DNA from: CAWBUW01 sp963792075
GTDB taxonomy: Bacteria > Chloroflexota > Anaerolineae > Anaerolineales > UBA4823
DNA length: 64,000 nucleotides
Assembly (NCBI GenBank): GCA_963792075.1
Contig: CAWBUW010000007.1
Coordinates: 372,001 to 436,000, forward strand
Reading direction: 5' to 3'
Position 1 is the first letter of the stretch. Every line of letters starts with the position of its first letter. Below are positions 17,891 to 26,966 of the stretch, piece by piece. Made by a program: the position numbers and the translations under genes. The notes under the pieces are model-generated. The model saw only the letters and a program-made list of their open reading frames with translations. It was not told the origin of the DNA and made no database searches.

Positions 17891-18832
17891 ATGACTGATA
17901 GAAAAGTTCACGCTGTTACCGGGGCGTTCGGCTATTCGGGCAAGTACATTGCGGGGAAGCTTCTGGCGCAGGGAAAAGAGGTGATCACATTGACCAATTC
18001 GCTGCAGCGGGCGAACCCGTTTGGCGACCAGGTGAAGGCATTTCCGTTTAACTTTGAGAACCCGGAGGCGCTGGCGCGCTCGTTAGAGAACGTAGCCGTG
18101 CTTTACAACACCTATTGGGTGCGCTTCAACCACAAGCTGTTCCGTCACCAGGACGCGGTGCAGAATACGCTGACACTGTTCCGGGCAGCTAAGTTGGCCG
18201 GGGTGGCGCGGATCGTGCATGTCAGTATCACCAACCCAAACGAGAACTCGCCGTTGGAATATTTCCGCGGCAAGGCGGTGTTGGAGAAAGCGCTGGTGGA
18301 GAGTGGGATTTCCTACGCCATCCTGCGCCCGACAGTGATCTTTGGTAAAGAGGATATCCTGATCAATAACATCGCCTGGGTAGTGCGCCATCTGCCGGTA
18401 TTCGGTGTGTTTGGTGACGGACAGTACCGCCTCCAGCCGATCTACGTGGAGGACCTGGCGGAGCTGGCTGTGCGCTGCGGTAATGATAACGAGAACCAGG
18501 TGATCGATGCCATCGGGCCAGAGACTTACACCTACCGCAATCTAGTTCAAACGATTGCTCGCCTGATCGGGGTGCGGCGCAGCGTGATCAGTGTGCCTCC
18601 ACGCCTGGGCTGGCTGGCAGGGCAGGTCTTGGGCTGGCTGACGCAGGATGTAACCATCACACAGGATGAGATCGAGGGGCTGATGGCAGACTTGCTGTAC
18701 ACACAGTCACCGCCCGCGGGGCAGACGCGCTTGAGTGAGTGGATCCAGGCACATGCCACAACGCTGGGTCGCCGCTACACCAGCGAGCTGAGGCGACGGG
18801 TGGACCGGCAGGGGGCCTACAAATCGAATTAG
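17891..18832 (+). CDS. NmrA-like/atypical SDR NAD(P)-binding protein
   Basis: A 313-residue atypical short-chain dehydrogenase. The Rossmann motif TGAFGYSG is at residues 10-17 and YFRGK provides the YxxxK pair. The C-terminal half resembles the NDUFA9/NmrA group used as quinone-linked or regulatory dehydrogenases. GAAGGAGAG precedes ATG. Substrate not predicted. It is upstream of the fatty-acid operon but separated by that operon's promoter. Confidence -1.
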   Translation: MTDRKVHAVTGAFGYSGKYIAGKLLAQGKEVITLTNSLQRANPFGDQVKAFPFNFENPEALARSLENVAVLYNTYWVRFNHKLFRHQDAVQNTLTLFRAAKLAGVARIVHVSITNPNENSPLEYFRGKAVLEKALVESGISYAILRPTVIFGKEDILINNIAWVVRHLPVFGVFGDGQYRLQPIYVEDLAELAVRCGNDNENQVIDAIGPETYTYRNLVQTIARLIGVRRSVISVPPRLGWLAGQVLGWLTQDVTITQDEIEGLMADLLYTQSPPAGQTRLSEWIQAHATTLGRRYTSELRRRVDRQGAYKSN

Positions 18833-18870
18833 CCATCCTCTCCGCTTCTTGTTGTGAAAAATAGTACAGC

Positions 18871-18899
18871 TTGACAATTTTCTCTGGGTTTGCTATGCT
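18871..18899 (+). promoter_or_regulatory. Promoter of the tetR/beta-oxidation operon
   Basis: TTGACA (18871-18876) and TATGCT (18894-18899) are 17 bases apart. The start site should fall at about 18906, inside the operator palindrome. Confidence -1.
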
Positions 18900-18904
18900 T
18901 AAAC

Positions 18905-18920
18905 TACCGAACGTTCGGTA
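18905..18920. promoter_or_regulatory. TetR-type operator, perfect 16-bp palindrome
   Basis: TACCGAACGTTCGGTA is a perfect palindrome just 3' of the -10 box and 11 bases before the repressor ATG. Its sequence and position fit a TetR dimer site of the fatty-acid regulator type; occupancy would block initiation, giving autoregulation of the whole operon. Confidence -1.
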
Positions 18921-18931
18921 GGGAGTGGCGC

Positions 18932-19552
18932 ATGACCCGAGATGACATCCTCGAAGCAGCAGCACTGATCTTCAGCCAGAAGGGCTTTCACGCAGCTTCT
19001 ATGCAAGATATTGCTGAGGCGGTATCGCTGCAGAAAGCCAGCCTTTACTACCATTTCCCCTCCAAACAAGACATCTTGAAAGAATTGCTCGACCGTGCGT
19101 TAGAAACCCTCACCGAACGCCTGGAAAAGGTGCTGGCCAGGGACCTGCCGCCCGAGGAAAGGCTGCGCCAGGCGATGATTTGTTATCTCCAGGCGATGAC
19201 GGATTACCGAGACCTGGCTCAAGTCCTATTGTTGGAGTATCGCTCGTTGGATACCGAACAGCGCCGCATGCACATGCCCAAGCGCGACCATTTCGAGCAC
19301 CTGTGGCGCGACCTGGTGCAGCAGGGACGGGATGCCGGTGTGTTCCAATGTGAAAACCCCTCCATGGCTGGTCGCGCCTTATTGGGCGTGATGAACTGGA
19401 CGATCACGTGGTACCGGCCGGATGGGCCCATGACGATCGAGCAGATCGCAGACGAGTTTATTGCCCTGTTCTTAAGCGGGTTATTGGTGCGGGAAAACCT
19501 CCCCTCACCCCTTGAGGCTGTCCAAAAAGACGAAAACAAGGAGAAAATATAA
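18932..19552 (+). CDS. TetR-family regulator, probable fatty-acid degradation repressor
   Basis: A 206-residue TetR protein. The N-terminal HTH (about residues 4-50) contains ASMQDIAEAVSLQKASLYYHFPSK. A helical ligand domain follows. The start at 18932 (MTRDDILEAA) is used because an upstream ATG at 18890 precedes the -10 box. The genes behind it encode beta-oxidation, so the ligand is probably an acyl-CoA. Its last residues (LEAVQKDENKEKI) are encoded by the left arm of a hairpin repeat (19502-19644), meaning the original C-terminus was replaced or extended by the element. Confidence -1.
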   Translation: MTRDDILEAAALIFSQKGFHAASMQDIAEAVSLQKASLYYHFPSKQDILKELLDRALETLTERLEKVLARDLPPEERLRQAMICYLQAMTDYRDLAQVLLLEYRSLDTEQRRMHMPKRDHFEHLWRDLVQQGRDAGVFQCENPSMAGRALLGVMNWTITWYRPDGPMTIEQIADEFIALFLSGLLVRENLPSPLEAVQKDENKEKI

Positions 19553-19644
19553 GTACCTGTGGGGGTTGTGCGAAGCACAACCCCCACAGGTACGTAAAAA
19601 TTTTCTTCCTTTGTTTCTTTTTGGACGGCCCGAAGGGGTGAGGG
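19502..19644. repeat. 143-bp nested palindrome, family copy B
   Basis: The core has a perfect 19-bp stem (19553-19571 with 19575-19593) around a GAA loop (GCGAAGC apex). It is flanked by GAAAACAAGGAGAAAAT and its imperfect complement, then TCCAAAAAGA/TTTTTGGA, and outermost CCCTCACCCCTT (19502-19513) with AAGGGGTGAGGG (19633-19644). It overlaps the end of tetR and ends 25 bases before the next start codon. Confidence -1.
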
Positions 19645-19669
19645 CGCTCACGCCTAATCAGGAGAAGTC

Positions 19670-20749
19670 TTGTCCACAGAAGCTCTTTCACCAAACATGA
19701 ATATCCACGAATTTACCACCTCGCACGGAGCACGCATTTTCCAGCTCCCGCTGTTGGTCTTTCCGGGACTGTGGGGCTTTGTCTACCTGGTCTTTGTGGA
19801 TGACCCGAAGCTGGGCGCACTGCGCGTGTTGATTGACACTGGCTCGGGTTTTGGGCTGGCCAACGAACACCTGGAGACCGGGCGGGCGCAGGTGGCCGAA
19901 CGCCTGGGGCGCGCTTTCGAATGGAGTGACCTGACGCATATCTTGATCACCCACGGGCATATTGATCATTTCGGCGGGCTGAAGTATCTGCAAGCACGCT
20001 GTACAGCCCGAGTGGGCATCCATGAGCTGGACCGGCGCAACCTGACGCATTATGAGGAGCGGCTTTCAGTCGTGGCGCGCCGCCTGGCAGATTACCTGAT
20101 CGAAGCTGGCGTCTCACCGGATGGGCAGCAGCGTATCCTGACCACGTACCGCGTGAACAAGATGCTTTTCTCTTCTGTGCCGGTGGATTTCACCTACGAA
20201 GCGATCGGGATGCGCCTGGGCCCGTTCGAGATGCTGCACGTGCCGGGGCACTGCGCCGGGCACGTCGTCATCCGTCTGCACGATGTGCTGTTCTCCGGGG
20301 ATCATGTGCTGGAAGAAACCAGCCCACACCAATCTCCCGAACGCTTGACGCTGTCTACCGGGCTGGACCACTACCTGCACTCTCTGGCCCGCCTGAAGAC
20401 CTGGGGGCGGAATGTGCGGCTAACGCTCGGCGGACATAAAAAACCGATCACCGACCTGCGCGGGCGTATCGCGGCCATTCGCGCCTTGCATTTGAGTCGG
20501 CTGCAGCGGGTTTTGGACCTGACGGTCACGCCGCACACGATTGCCGAAGTCTCGCGTGAATTGTTCGGCGATGTTTCGGGCTATAACGTGCTGCTGGCGA
20601 TTGAGGAGGCCGGTGCGCACGTGGAATATCTTTACCAGCGCGGCTTGCTCGAGATCGATAACCTGGCCGAGCTGGAAGCCGCACAAGGACCGGTAGCGCT
20701 GTGCTACCGCTGCGTGGAATGTGAGATGAACGGGAGGGGTATTGCATAA
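19670..20749 (+). CDS. Metallo-beta-lactamase-fold hydrolase
   Basis: A 359-residue MBL hydrolase with HGHIDH (His95, His97, Asp99, His100) and a downstream VPGHCAGHV and FSGDHV, giving a dinuclear metal site. A C-terminal winged-helix-like segment follows, ending in a Cys-rich tail (CYRCVEC). The TTG start at 19670 has GGAGAAG close upstream; ATG at 19697 lacks a Shine-Dalgarno. Its place as first enzyme gene behind TetR suggests hydrolysis of an acyl thioester, but this is inference. Confidence -1.
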   Translation: MSTEALSPNMNIHEFTTSHGARIFQLPLLVFPGLWGFVYLVFVDDPKLGALRVLIDTGSGFGLANEHLETGRAQVAERLGRAFEWSDLTHILITHGHIDHFGGLKYLQARCTARVGIHELDRRNLTHYEERLSVVARRLADYLIEAGVSPDGQQRILTTYRVNKMLFSSVPVDFTYEAIGMRLGPFEMLHVPGHCAGHVVIRLHDVLFSGDHVLEETSPHQSPERLTLSTGLDHYLHSLARLKTWGRNVRLTLGGHKKPITDLRGRIAAIRALHLSRLQRVLDLTVTPHTIAEVSRELFGDVSGYNVLLAIEEAGAHVEYLYQRGLLEIDNLAELEAAQGPVALCYRCVECEMNGRGIA

Positions 20750-20806
20750 GATCTAAAACCTGATGCCATGTGTTGGATCCGTTTAACAGACCATAGGAGG
20801 AACGCA

Positions 20807-21901
20807 ATGTATGCTTTTGAACCGAATGATGAGCAAAAAATGCTGATTGAAACTATCAGCCGCTACGCCAGCGGAAACCTGCGTCCGGCGGCGCATGATG
20901 CTGAAGAGGCGCACGCTCTGCCCGAAGCATTGGTGGAGAAGGGTTGGGAATTGGGGGTGCTACAGGCTTCGACGCCGGAGGCGTACGGCGGTTTTGGTGA
21001 ATATTCGGCGCTGACGGGCGTGCTGGCGGCGGAAGAGCTGGCCTGGGGCGACCTGGCTGGCGCCATGGCGATCATGCTGCCCGGGTTATTTGCAGTGCCG
21101 GTTTTGCTGGCCGGGAGTGAAGAGCAGAAGCAAAAATACCTGCCTGGGATTATCGAAGCGGAGTGGAAGCCGTTCACTGCTGCGGTCATCGAACCGAACT
21201 ATGCTTTTGATGTGAATGACTTGCAGACCACTGCCGTGCAGGAGGGGGAAGCCTACGTGCTCAACGGCTTGAAAGTCTATGTGCCTTACGCTGACCAGGC
21301 TGAGACATTGATCGTGTACGCCCACCTGGGCGACCAGACGCAAGGCTTTATCGTGCCCCGCAAACAGGAAGGCCTGACGGTAGGGGAGCGCCAGAATCTG
21401 CTGGGCATCAACGCTCTGCCGGTATATTCTGTTAAGCTCGAGAGTGTGCACATCCCGCTGGAAAACCGGCTGGGAGAAAGCGCCGGACATGCGATGGAGC
21501 CGATCTTGACCTCCAGCCGCCTGGCCAGCGCTGCGCTGGCAGTGGGCGTCAGCAAGGCCGCGCTGGAATATGCCTGCGATTACGCTAAGGACCGCGAGGT
21601 CTTTGGCGTCAAGGTGGCGCAGAAGCAGGCAATTGCTTTCATGATCGCCGAGATGGCAACCGAGATCGAGGCGATGCGCCTGCTGACCTGGGAAGCTGCC
21701 TGGATGTGCGACCGGCGCCTCCCCGACGCCGCCAGGCAGGCCTACCTGGCGCAGGTGGGCGCGGCCGATATGGCGATGATGGTGACTGACCGTGCGGTGC
21801 AAATCTTGGGCGGGCACGGGTATATCCGCGAACACCCGGTGGAACTGTGGATGCGCAATGCACGCGGCTTTGCCATGTTCACCGGTATGGCACTGGTGTA
21901 A
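20807..21901 (+). CDS. Acyl-CoA dehydrogenase
   Basis: A 364-residue FAD-dependent acyl-CoA dehydrogenase that introduces the alpha-beta double bond of acyl-CoA. The N-terminal helical domain, central beta domain and C-terminal helical domain are in standard order; the tail has QILGGHGYIREHPVELWMRNAR, the family FAD/subunit signature. TAGGAGG precedes the ATG at 20807; the longer frame to 20768 is rejected. Eighteen bases separate it from the next dehydrogenase. Electrons should pass to ETF, which is not encoded in this window. Confidence -1.
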   Translation: MYAFEPNDEQKMLIETISRYASGNLRPAAHDAEEAHALPEALVEKGWELGVLQASTPEAYGGFGEYSALTGVLAAEELAWGDLAGAMAIMLPGLFAVPVLLAGSEEQKQKYLPGIIEAEWKPFTAAVIEPNYAFDVNDLQTTAVQEGEAYVLNGLKVYVPYADQAETLIVYAHLGDQTQGFIVPRKQEGLTVGERQNLLGINALPVYSVKLESVHIPLENRLGESAGHAMEPILTSSRLASAALAVGVSKAALEYACDYAKDREVFGVKVAQKQAIAFMIAEMATEIEAMRLLTWEAAWMCDRRLPDAARQAYLAQVGAADMAMMVTDRAVQILGGHGYIREHPVELWMRNARGFAMFTGMALV

Positions 21902-21919
21902 TCAAAGAAGGAGAATGCG

Positions 21920-23170
21920 ATGATTGAGTTTGAGACTCCCAAGCCGATTGTGAACCAGTCCCGGGTGCTGAAGACGGTGGCCGAGAACATGATGCGGCCG
22001 TACTCGCGCCAGTTCGATGAAAACGAGCACACTGTTCCCTGGGATTACATCAACTTTATGCATATGGCGATGAAGGCTTCTGGCGCCGGTTCCCTGGCGC
22101 CGGCCCAAAAGAAAGAGAAAGAACCCGAGGGTGAGAAGCGCCCGCCGATTGGATACCAGATGCTGGCATTCATGCTGGAGACGCTTGCGTGGGGTGACGT
22201 GGGCATGTACCTGGTGACGCCAGGCGGTGGGTTGGGTGCGGCTGCCGTCCAGGCTGCTGGGTCACCCGAGCAGAGGGCCAAGTTCCTAGCCCGTTTCGGT
22301 GAGGAGAAACCCTGCTTTGCCGCCATGGCAATGACCGAGGCGCAGGCCGGGTCGGACACTTCTGCCATCCGCACCACTGCGGTGTTGGACAAGGCGACCA
22401 ACGAATGGGTGCTGAACGGCGAGAAGATCTTTGTCACCGCGGGGCACAAATCACTCGAACTGAGCAAGGGCTTTGTGGTGGTCTGGGCGACGATTGACCC
22501 AACCGCCGGGCGGGCCGGGATGCGCTCATTTGTAGTCGAGGCGGGCACTCCGGGCGTTAAAGTAGAGAAGCTGGAGCATAAGATGGGCATCCGCGCCAGC
22601 GACACAGCCACCATCGTGCTGCAAGACTGCCGTGTGCCCTACGATCACATCCTGGGCAAACCTGAGGTGGTGCAAGAAAAGACTACTACCGGTTTCAAAG
22701 GCGCCATGGCTACCTTCGATGCCACCCGGCCTTTGGTAGCTGCCACGGGGATCGGCGTGGCCAGGGCAGCGTTGGAAATGCTCAAGGAAGAGCTGACTAA
22801 GCAAGGCGTGACCATCCGCTATGGCCTGCCGCGCCAGAAACTGACCAGCATTGAAAAAGACGTGATCGACATGGAAGTCATGCTGCGCTCAGCCTGGCTG
22901 TTAGTCGTCAAGGCGGTCTGGATGCTGGATAATCAAAAGCCCAATAACCTGGAATCTTCAATGTCGAAGCTGAGATCAGGCGATGTAGTCACCAAGATCA
23001 CGCAGAAGGCGGTCGAGATCATGGGCCCGCTGGGCTATTCGCGCGAAGCGCTGTTTGAAAAGTGGTTCCGCGATGCCAAGATCAGCGATATCTACGAAGG
23101 CACCGGGCAGATCAACCGCCTGATTGTGGCCCGCAACGTGCTGGGCTACTCAGGCAAAGAACTCCGTTGA
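21920..23170 (+). CDS. Acyl-CoA dehydrogenase, second
   Basis: A 416-residue acyl-CoA dehydrogenase, longer than the first by an N-terminal lobe and with a Lys/Glu-rich loop (PAQKKEKEPEGEKRPP). MTEAQAGSDTSAI and VLNGEKIFVTAG are the FAD/substrate-binding signatures, and the C-terminal MGPLGYSREALFEKWFRDAKISD followed by YEGT completes the family set. Glu in YEGTGQ is the candidate catalytic base. AAGGAG precedes ATG. Two adjacent enzymes may split chain lengths or form a heteromer. Confidence -1.
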   Translation: MIEFETPKPIVNQSRVLKTVAENMMRPYSRQFDENEHTVPWDYINFMHMAMKASGAGSLAPAQKKEKEPEGEKRPPIGYQMLAFMLETLAWGDVGMYLVTPGGGLGAAAVQAAGSPEQRAKFLARFGEEKPCFAAMAMTEAQAGSDTSAIRTTAVLDKATNEWVLNGEKIFVTAGHKSLELSKGFVVVWATIDPTAGRAGMRSFVVEAGTPGVKVEKLEHKMGIRASDTATIVLQDCRVPYDHILGKPEVVQEKTTTGFKGAMATFDATRPLVAATGIGVARAALEMLKEELTKQGVTIRYGLPRQKLTSIEKDVIDMEVMLRSAWLLVVKAVWMLDNQKPNNLESSMSKLRSGDVVTKITQKAVEIMGPLGYSREALFEKWFRDAKISDIYEGTGQINRLIVARNVLGYSGKELR

Positions 23171-23217
23171 AGGGGAATCCACCCCTACAACCAAGCAATT
23201 TTCCTTAAGGAGGCGAC

Positions 23218-25638
23218 ATGAAATACAATATTCATCGTGCGGTGGTCATTGGAGCAGGGACGATGGGCGCTGCGATCGCAGCGCACCTGGCCAATGCTGG
23301 CGTGCCTGTGACACTCCTGGACATTGTGCCGTTCAAGCTGACCGCTGAGGAGGAGCAGAAGGGCCTGACGCTTCAGGATGCCGTGGTGCGCAACCGGATT
23401 GTGCAGCAGGGCTTTGATCGAGCACTGAAGTCCAAACCGGCCAGCTTCTTTGCCAGCGAGCTGGCCTCGTTGGTGACATTGGGAAACCTGGAAGACAATT
23501 TCGATGCCGTGGCGCAGGCGGATTGGATCATCGAAGTGATCATCGAAAACCTGGAGCCGAAGCGACAATTGATGGCGCGCATCGATGCAGTGCGCAAACC
23601 GCAGGCGATCGTAACCACGAACACATCGGGCATCCCGATCGCTTCGATCTGCGAGGGCTTTTCAGACAGCCTGCGCCAGCATTTCCTGGGCACGCACTTT
23701 TTCAACCCACCGCGTTACCTCAAGCTGTTGGAGGTCATTCCTGGCGCTGAGACGCTGCCAGCAGTGGTGGAAACGGTGACACATTTCTGCGAGTACCGCC
23801 TGGGCAAAGGGATCGTAATGTGCAAGGATACGCCCAACTTTATCGGCAACCGCCTGGGGTTTGGGTCTGGCGCGTTTGGACTGGACTATATCCTTGGAAA
23901 CGGCTACACCGTGGATGAGGTGGATGCGATCACAGGACCGTTGATCGGGAATCCCAAGACGGCCACTTTCCGCCTGATGGACCTGGTAGGGATCGATGTG
24001 TGGGAACACGTGGGCAGCAACCTGGCTCCGGCCATCCCGCACGACAAGCTGGCTCAGAAATATTTGAAATCGGAGCGCGCCAACGGGTTGATCCATCACC
24101 TGGTGCAGAACGGCTGGCTGGGCAACAAATCCAAGCAGGGGTTCTACAAGGAAGTCCGCACCGACAGCGGCAAGGAGTTCTGGTCGCTGAACTTGCAAAC
24201 TTTAGAGTATGAAGCCCCCAAGAAAGTCCGTTTTGACTCGGTTGGGAAAGCCAAGGACGTAGAGAAGCTGGGCGAGCGGTTGAAAGTGCTGATGGCGGGT
24301 GATGACCGCGCCGCGCAGCTCGTGCGTGCGCTTACTTACCAGGGAATGGCTTACGCAGCATACTGCATCCCAGAGATCGCCGATACGCCCAAACCTTTGG
24401 ATGACGCCACGCGCTGGGGTTTCGGGCATGAAGCGGGTCCCTTCGAGATCTGGGACATGCTCGGTGTGGCAGAGACCGCTAAGGCGATGGGGGCAGCCGG
24501 TTTCCCCGCAGCCGCCTGGGTGGAGAAGATGCTGGCACAAGGGTGCGCCACGTTCTACCAGTACGACGGCGAGCGCAAGTCCGGCGTGTACAACACTGCG
24601 AAGGGCGCATATGAGCCGATCGTCCGCACGCCTGGCATAATCTCGCTGAAAGAGCAAAAGCAGGCTGGCCATTTGATCGCTCACAACGCCGGCGCTTCTT
24701 TGGTGGACCTGGGGGATGGCGTGGCATGTGTGGAGTTCCAGACCAAGATGGGCGCACTGGATGATGACATCTTTAGCATATGCCTCCAGGGTATGGATTT
24801 CCTGGAGCGCGACGGCGTGGGGCTGGTGGTCAGCAGCGAGGCCGACAACTTCTCAGCAGGCGCCAACCTGTTTATGGTGGTGATGGCGTCGCAGAACGGA
24901 TTATGGGACCAACTCGATAGTTCAATCAAGAAGCTTCAGGATCTCAACATGCGCATGCGCTACTCCCCGAAGCCGGTGGTGGTGGCACCTGCCGGGTTGG
25001 CAATAGGCGGCGGAGCCGAAGTAATCATGCATGCCAGCCGCGTCGTTGCTGCAGCAGAGACTTACGTGGGGCAGGTGGAGCTTGGAGCAGGGGTGATCCC
25101 GGCGGGCGCAGGCACTAAAGAGTTACTGCGTCGTATTGTTAATCCGCCAATGCGCACGCCGAATGCCGAGGCGCTGCCCTTCTTGCAACGGGTCTTCGAG
25201 CTGATAGGCATGGCTAAGGTGGCGACCAGCGCTGAGGAAGCGCGCAGCTTTGGCTTCATGGGCCCTGCTGACCGTGTGGTGATGAACCGCGAGCACCTGC
25301 TGGCCGAAGCCAAGGCAGAAGTGTTGCACATGGTAGCCACAGGCTTTACTCCACCGGCGCCGGAGAAGATCTATGCAGCCGGTCGCGATGCCCTCGCCGC
25401 ACTGCGCGTTGGGATCCACATGATGAAGAAAGGCGGCTATATCACCGAATATGAATCACATATCGCCGGGAAGCTGTCGGAAGTGATGGCCGGTGGTGAG
25501 ATCAGCAAGCCTACCTGGGTTGAAGAGCAGTATATCCTGGACCTGGAGCGTGAGGCGTTCCTTTCGCTGTGCGGCGAAGAGAAAACCCGCCAGCGCATGT
25601 GGAATTTACTCCAGACGGGTAAACCGCTGCGCAATTAA
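23218..25638 (+). CDS. fadN: 3-hydroxyacyl-CoA dehydrogenase/enoyl-CoA hydratase fusion (FadN type)
   Basis: An 806-residue bifunctional beta-oxidation enzyme. The N-terminal NAD-binding domain has VIGAGTMGAAIAAHLANAG (about 10-28). It is followed by two 3-hydroxyacyl-CoA dehydrogenase C domains (GTHFFNPPRYLKLLEVI, DTPNFIGNRLG). The C-terminal crotonase domain includes SAGANLF and GLAIGGGAEV. The domain order, dehydrogenase first, matches Bacillus FadN and not E. coli FadB. It performs hydration and oxidation of enoyl-CoA. AAGGAGG precedes ATG. The neighbouring thiolase is the expected partner. Confidence -1.
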   Translation: MKYNIHRAVVIGAGTMGAAIAAHLANAGVPVTLLDIVPFKLTAEEEQKGLTLQDAVVRNRIVQQGFDRALKSKPASFFASELASLVTLGNLEDNFDAVAQADWIIEVIIENLEPKRQLMARIDAVRKPQAIVTTNTSGIPIASICEGFSDSLRQHFLGTHFFNPPRYLKLLEVIPGAETLPAVVETVTHFCEYRLGKGIVMCKDTPNFIGNRLGFGSGAFGLDYILGNGYTVDEVDAITGPLIGNPKTATFRLMDLVGIDVWEHVGSNLAPAIPHDKLAQKYLKSERANGLIHHLVQNGWLGNKSKQGFYKEVRTDSGKEFWSLNLQTLEYEAPKKVRFDSVGKAKDVEKLGERLKVLMAGDDRAAQLVRALTYQGMAYAAYCIPEIADTPKPLDDATRWGFGHEAGPFEIWDMLGVAETAKAMGAAGFPAAAWVEKMLAQGCATFYQYDGERKSGVYNTAKGAYEPIVRTPGIISLKEQKQAGHLIAHNAGASLVDLGDGVACVEFQTKMGALDDDIFSICLQGMDFLERDGVGLVVSSEADNFSAGANLFMVVMASQNGLWDQLDSSIKKLQDLNMRMRYSPKPVVVAPAGLAIGGGAEVIMHASRVVAAAETYVGQVELGAGVIPAGAGTKELLRRIVNPPMRTPNAEALPFLQRVFELIGMAKVATSAEEARSFGFMGPADRVVMNREHLLAEAKAEVLHMVATGFTPPAPEKIYAAGRDALAALRVGIHMMKKGGYITEYESHIAGKLSEVMAGGEISKPTWVEEQYILDLEREAFLSLCGEEKTRQRMWNLLQTGKPLRN

Positions 25639-25649
25639 AGAGATTTAGC

Positions 25650-25682
25650 GCTGAGTTTGTGACCAAAGGATACAAACTCAGC
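25650..25682. repeat. Intergenic hairpin between fadN and fadA
   Basis: GCTGAGTTTGT (25650-25660) and ACAAACTCAGC (25672-25682) pair perfectly around an 11-nt loop. It lies within the operon, so it is unlikely to be a strong terminator; it may set mRNA stability or differential expression. Confidence -1.
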
Positions 25683-25702
25683 GGGGAAGTGGAGGATGGA
25701 TA

Positions 25703-26899
25703 ATGACTAAATTGGATACAACACGAGAAGCCGTGATTGTGGCTGCCGCCCGCACTCCCGTGGGCAGGGCTAAAAAAGGCAGCCTGGCAACGGTACGTCC
25801 AGATGTGATGATGGCCTTGGTGATCCAGGAGCTGCTCCGCCGTGCGCCAGGGTTGAACCCTGCGGATGTGGAAGACGTGATCATTGGAACGGCTTTTCCC
25901 GAGGGCGAGCAAGGCATGAACATGGCACGCCTGGTTTCCCTGGCAGCTGGGCTGCCCGAAACGACCGCAGCCGAGACGATCAACCGCTTCTGCTCTTCGG
26001 GTTTGCAGACGATCGCACACGCAGCATTCCAGATCATGGCAGGGCAGCTTGAGATTGCAATCGCGGGCGGCGCCGAATCAATGAGCATGGTGCCGATGAC
26101 AGGCTATAAGTTTTCGCCCATGCCCTCGCTGGCCCTGGATACACCGGAGTACTTCACCGCCATGGGCCTGACCGCCGAAAACGTAGCCGAGAAGTATGGT
26201 GTCAGCCGGGCGGACCAGGATGCGTTTGCGCTGCGTTCACACCAGCGCGCGGCCCAAGCTGTGGAAAGCGGTCTGTTCGACCCGGAACTGGTGCCGGTAG
26301 ACGTCACGCTCAATGAGCCGGCGAGCGGTGGCAAACTGAAAACGCGCTCGTTCACCTTGAAACGGGATGAAGGGCCGCGGGCGGATACCTCCCTGGAAGC
26401 GCTGGGCAAGCTCAAACCCGCCTTCAAAGAGGGCGGCACGGTAACTGCCGGCAACTCCTCACAAATGTCGGATGGCGCGGCGGGCGTCGTGGTAATGTCA
26501 CGCGCCAGAGCCAAAGCGCTGGGCCTCAAGCCGTTGGCCCGCTTCGTCTCCTTCGCCGTGGGTGGGGTGCCGCCAGAGCTGATGGGCATTGGCCCGGTGG
26601 TAGCCATCCCGCGGGCGTTAAAACGCGCCGGGCTGGCGTTGAAAGACATCGGCTTGATCGAGCTGAACGAAGCCTTTGCCTCCCAATCGCTGGCGGTGAT
26701 ACGTGAGCTGGGGTTGGATGAGGCGATAACCAATGTCAATGGCGGAGCGATCGCATTGGGGCATCCGCTGGGATGCACTGGATCCAAGCTGACCACACAG
26801 TTGATCAACGAAATGAAGCGCCGCAAAGTGCAGTTTGGCATGGTATCGATGTGTATCGGCGGCGGTATGGGCGCAGCCGGCATTTTCGAGAACTTGTAA
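25703..26899 (+). CDS. fadA: Acetyl-CoA C-acyltransferase (3-ketoacyl-CoA thiolase)
   Basis: A 398-residue thiolase that cleaves 3-ketoacyl-CoA with CoA. The nucleophile is Cys97 in NRFCSSGLQ; the second active-site pair is His354 in GGAIALGHPLG and Cys384 in MCIGGGMG. Length is normal. The start ATG is 21 bases after the hairpin, with GGAGGATGGATA upstream. It completes the cycle begun by the two dehydrogenases and FadN. Confidence -1.
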   Translation: MTKLDTTREAVIVAAARTPVGRAKKGSLATVRPDVMMALVIQELLRRAPGLNPADVEDVIIGTAFPEGEQGMNMARLVSLAAGLPETTAAETINRFCSSGLQTIAHAAFQIMAGQLEIAIAGGAESMSMVPMTGYKFSPMPSLALDTPEYFTAMGLTAENVAEKYGVSRADQDAFALRSHQRAAQAVESGLFDPELVPVDVTLNEPASGGKLKTRSFTLKRDEGPRADTSLEALGKLKPAFKEGGTVTAGNSSQMSDGAAGVVVMSRARAKALGLKPLARFVSFAVGGVPPELMGIGPVVAIPRALKRAGLALKDIGLIELNEAFASQSLAVIRELGLDEAITNVNGGAIALGHPLGCTGSKLTTQLINEMKRRKVQFGMVSMCIGGGMGAAGIFENL

Positions 26900-26966
26900 C
26901 TCCTCAATAAGAAGAGGTACTTCCTCTCTGTAATAAAAATTAAAATCAGAAAAGGAGAAATAAACC

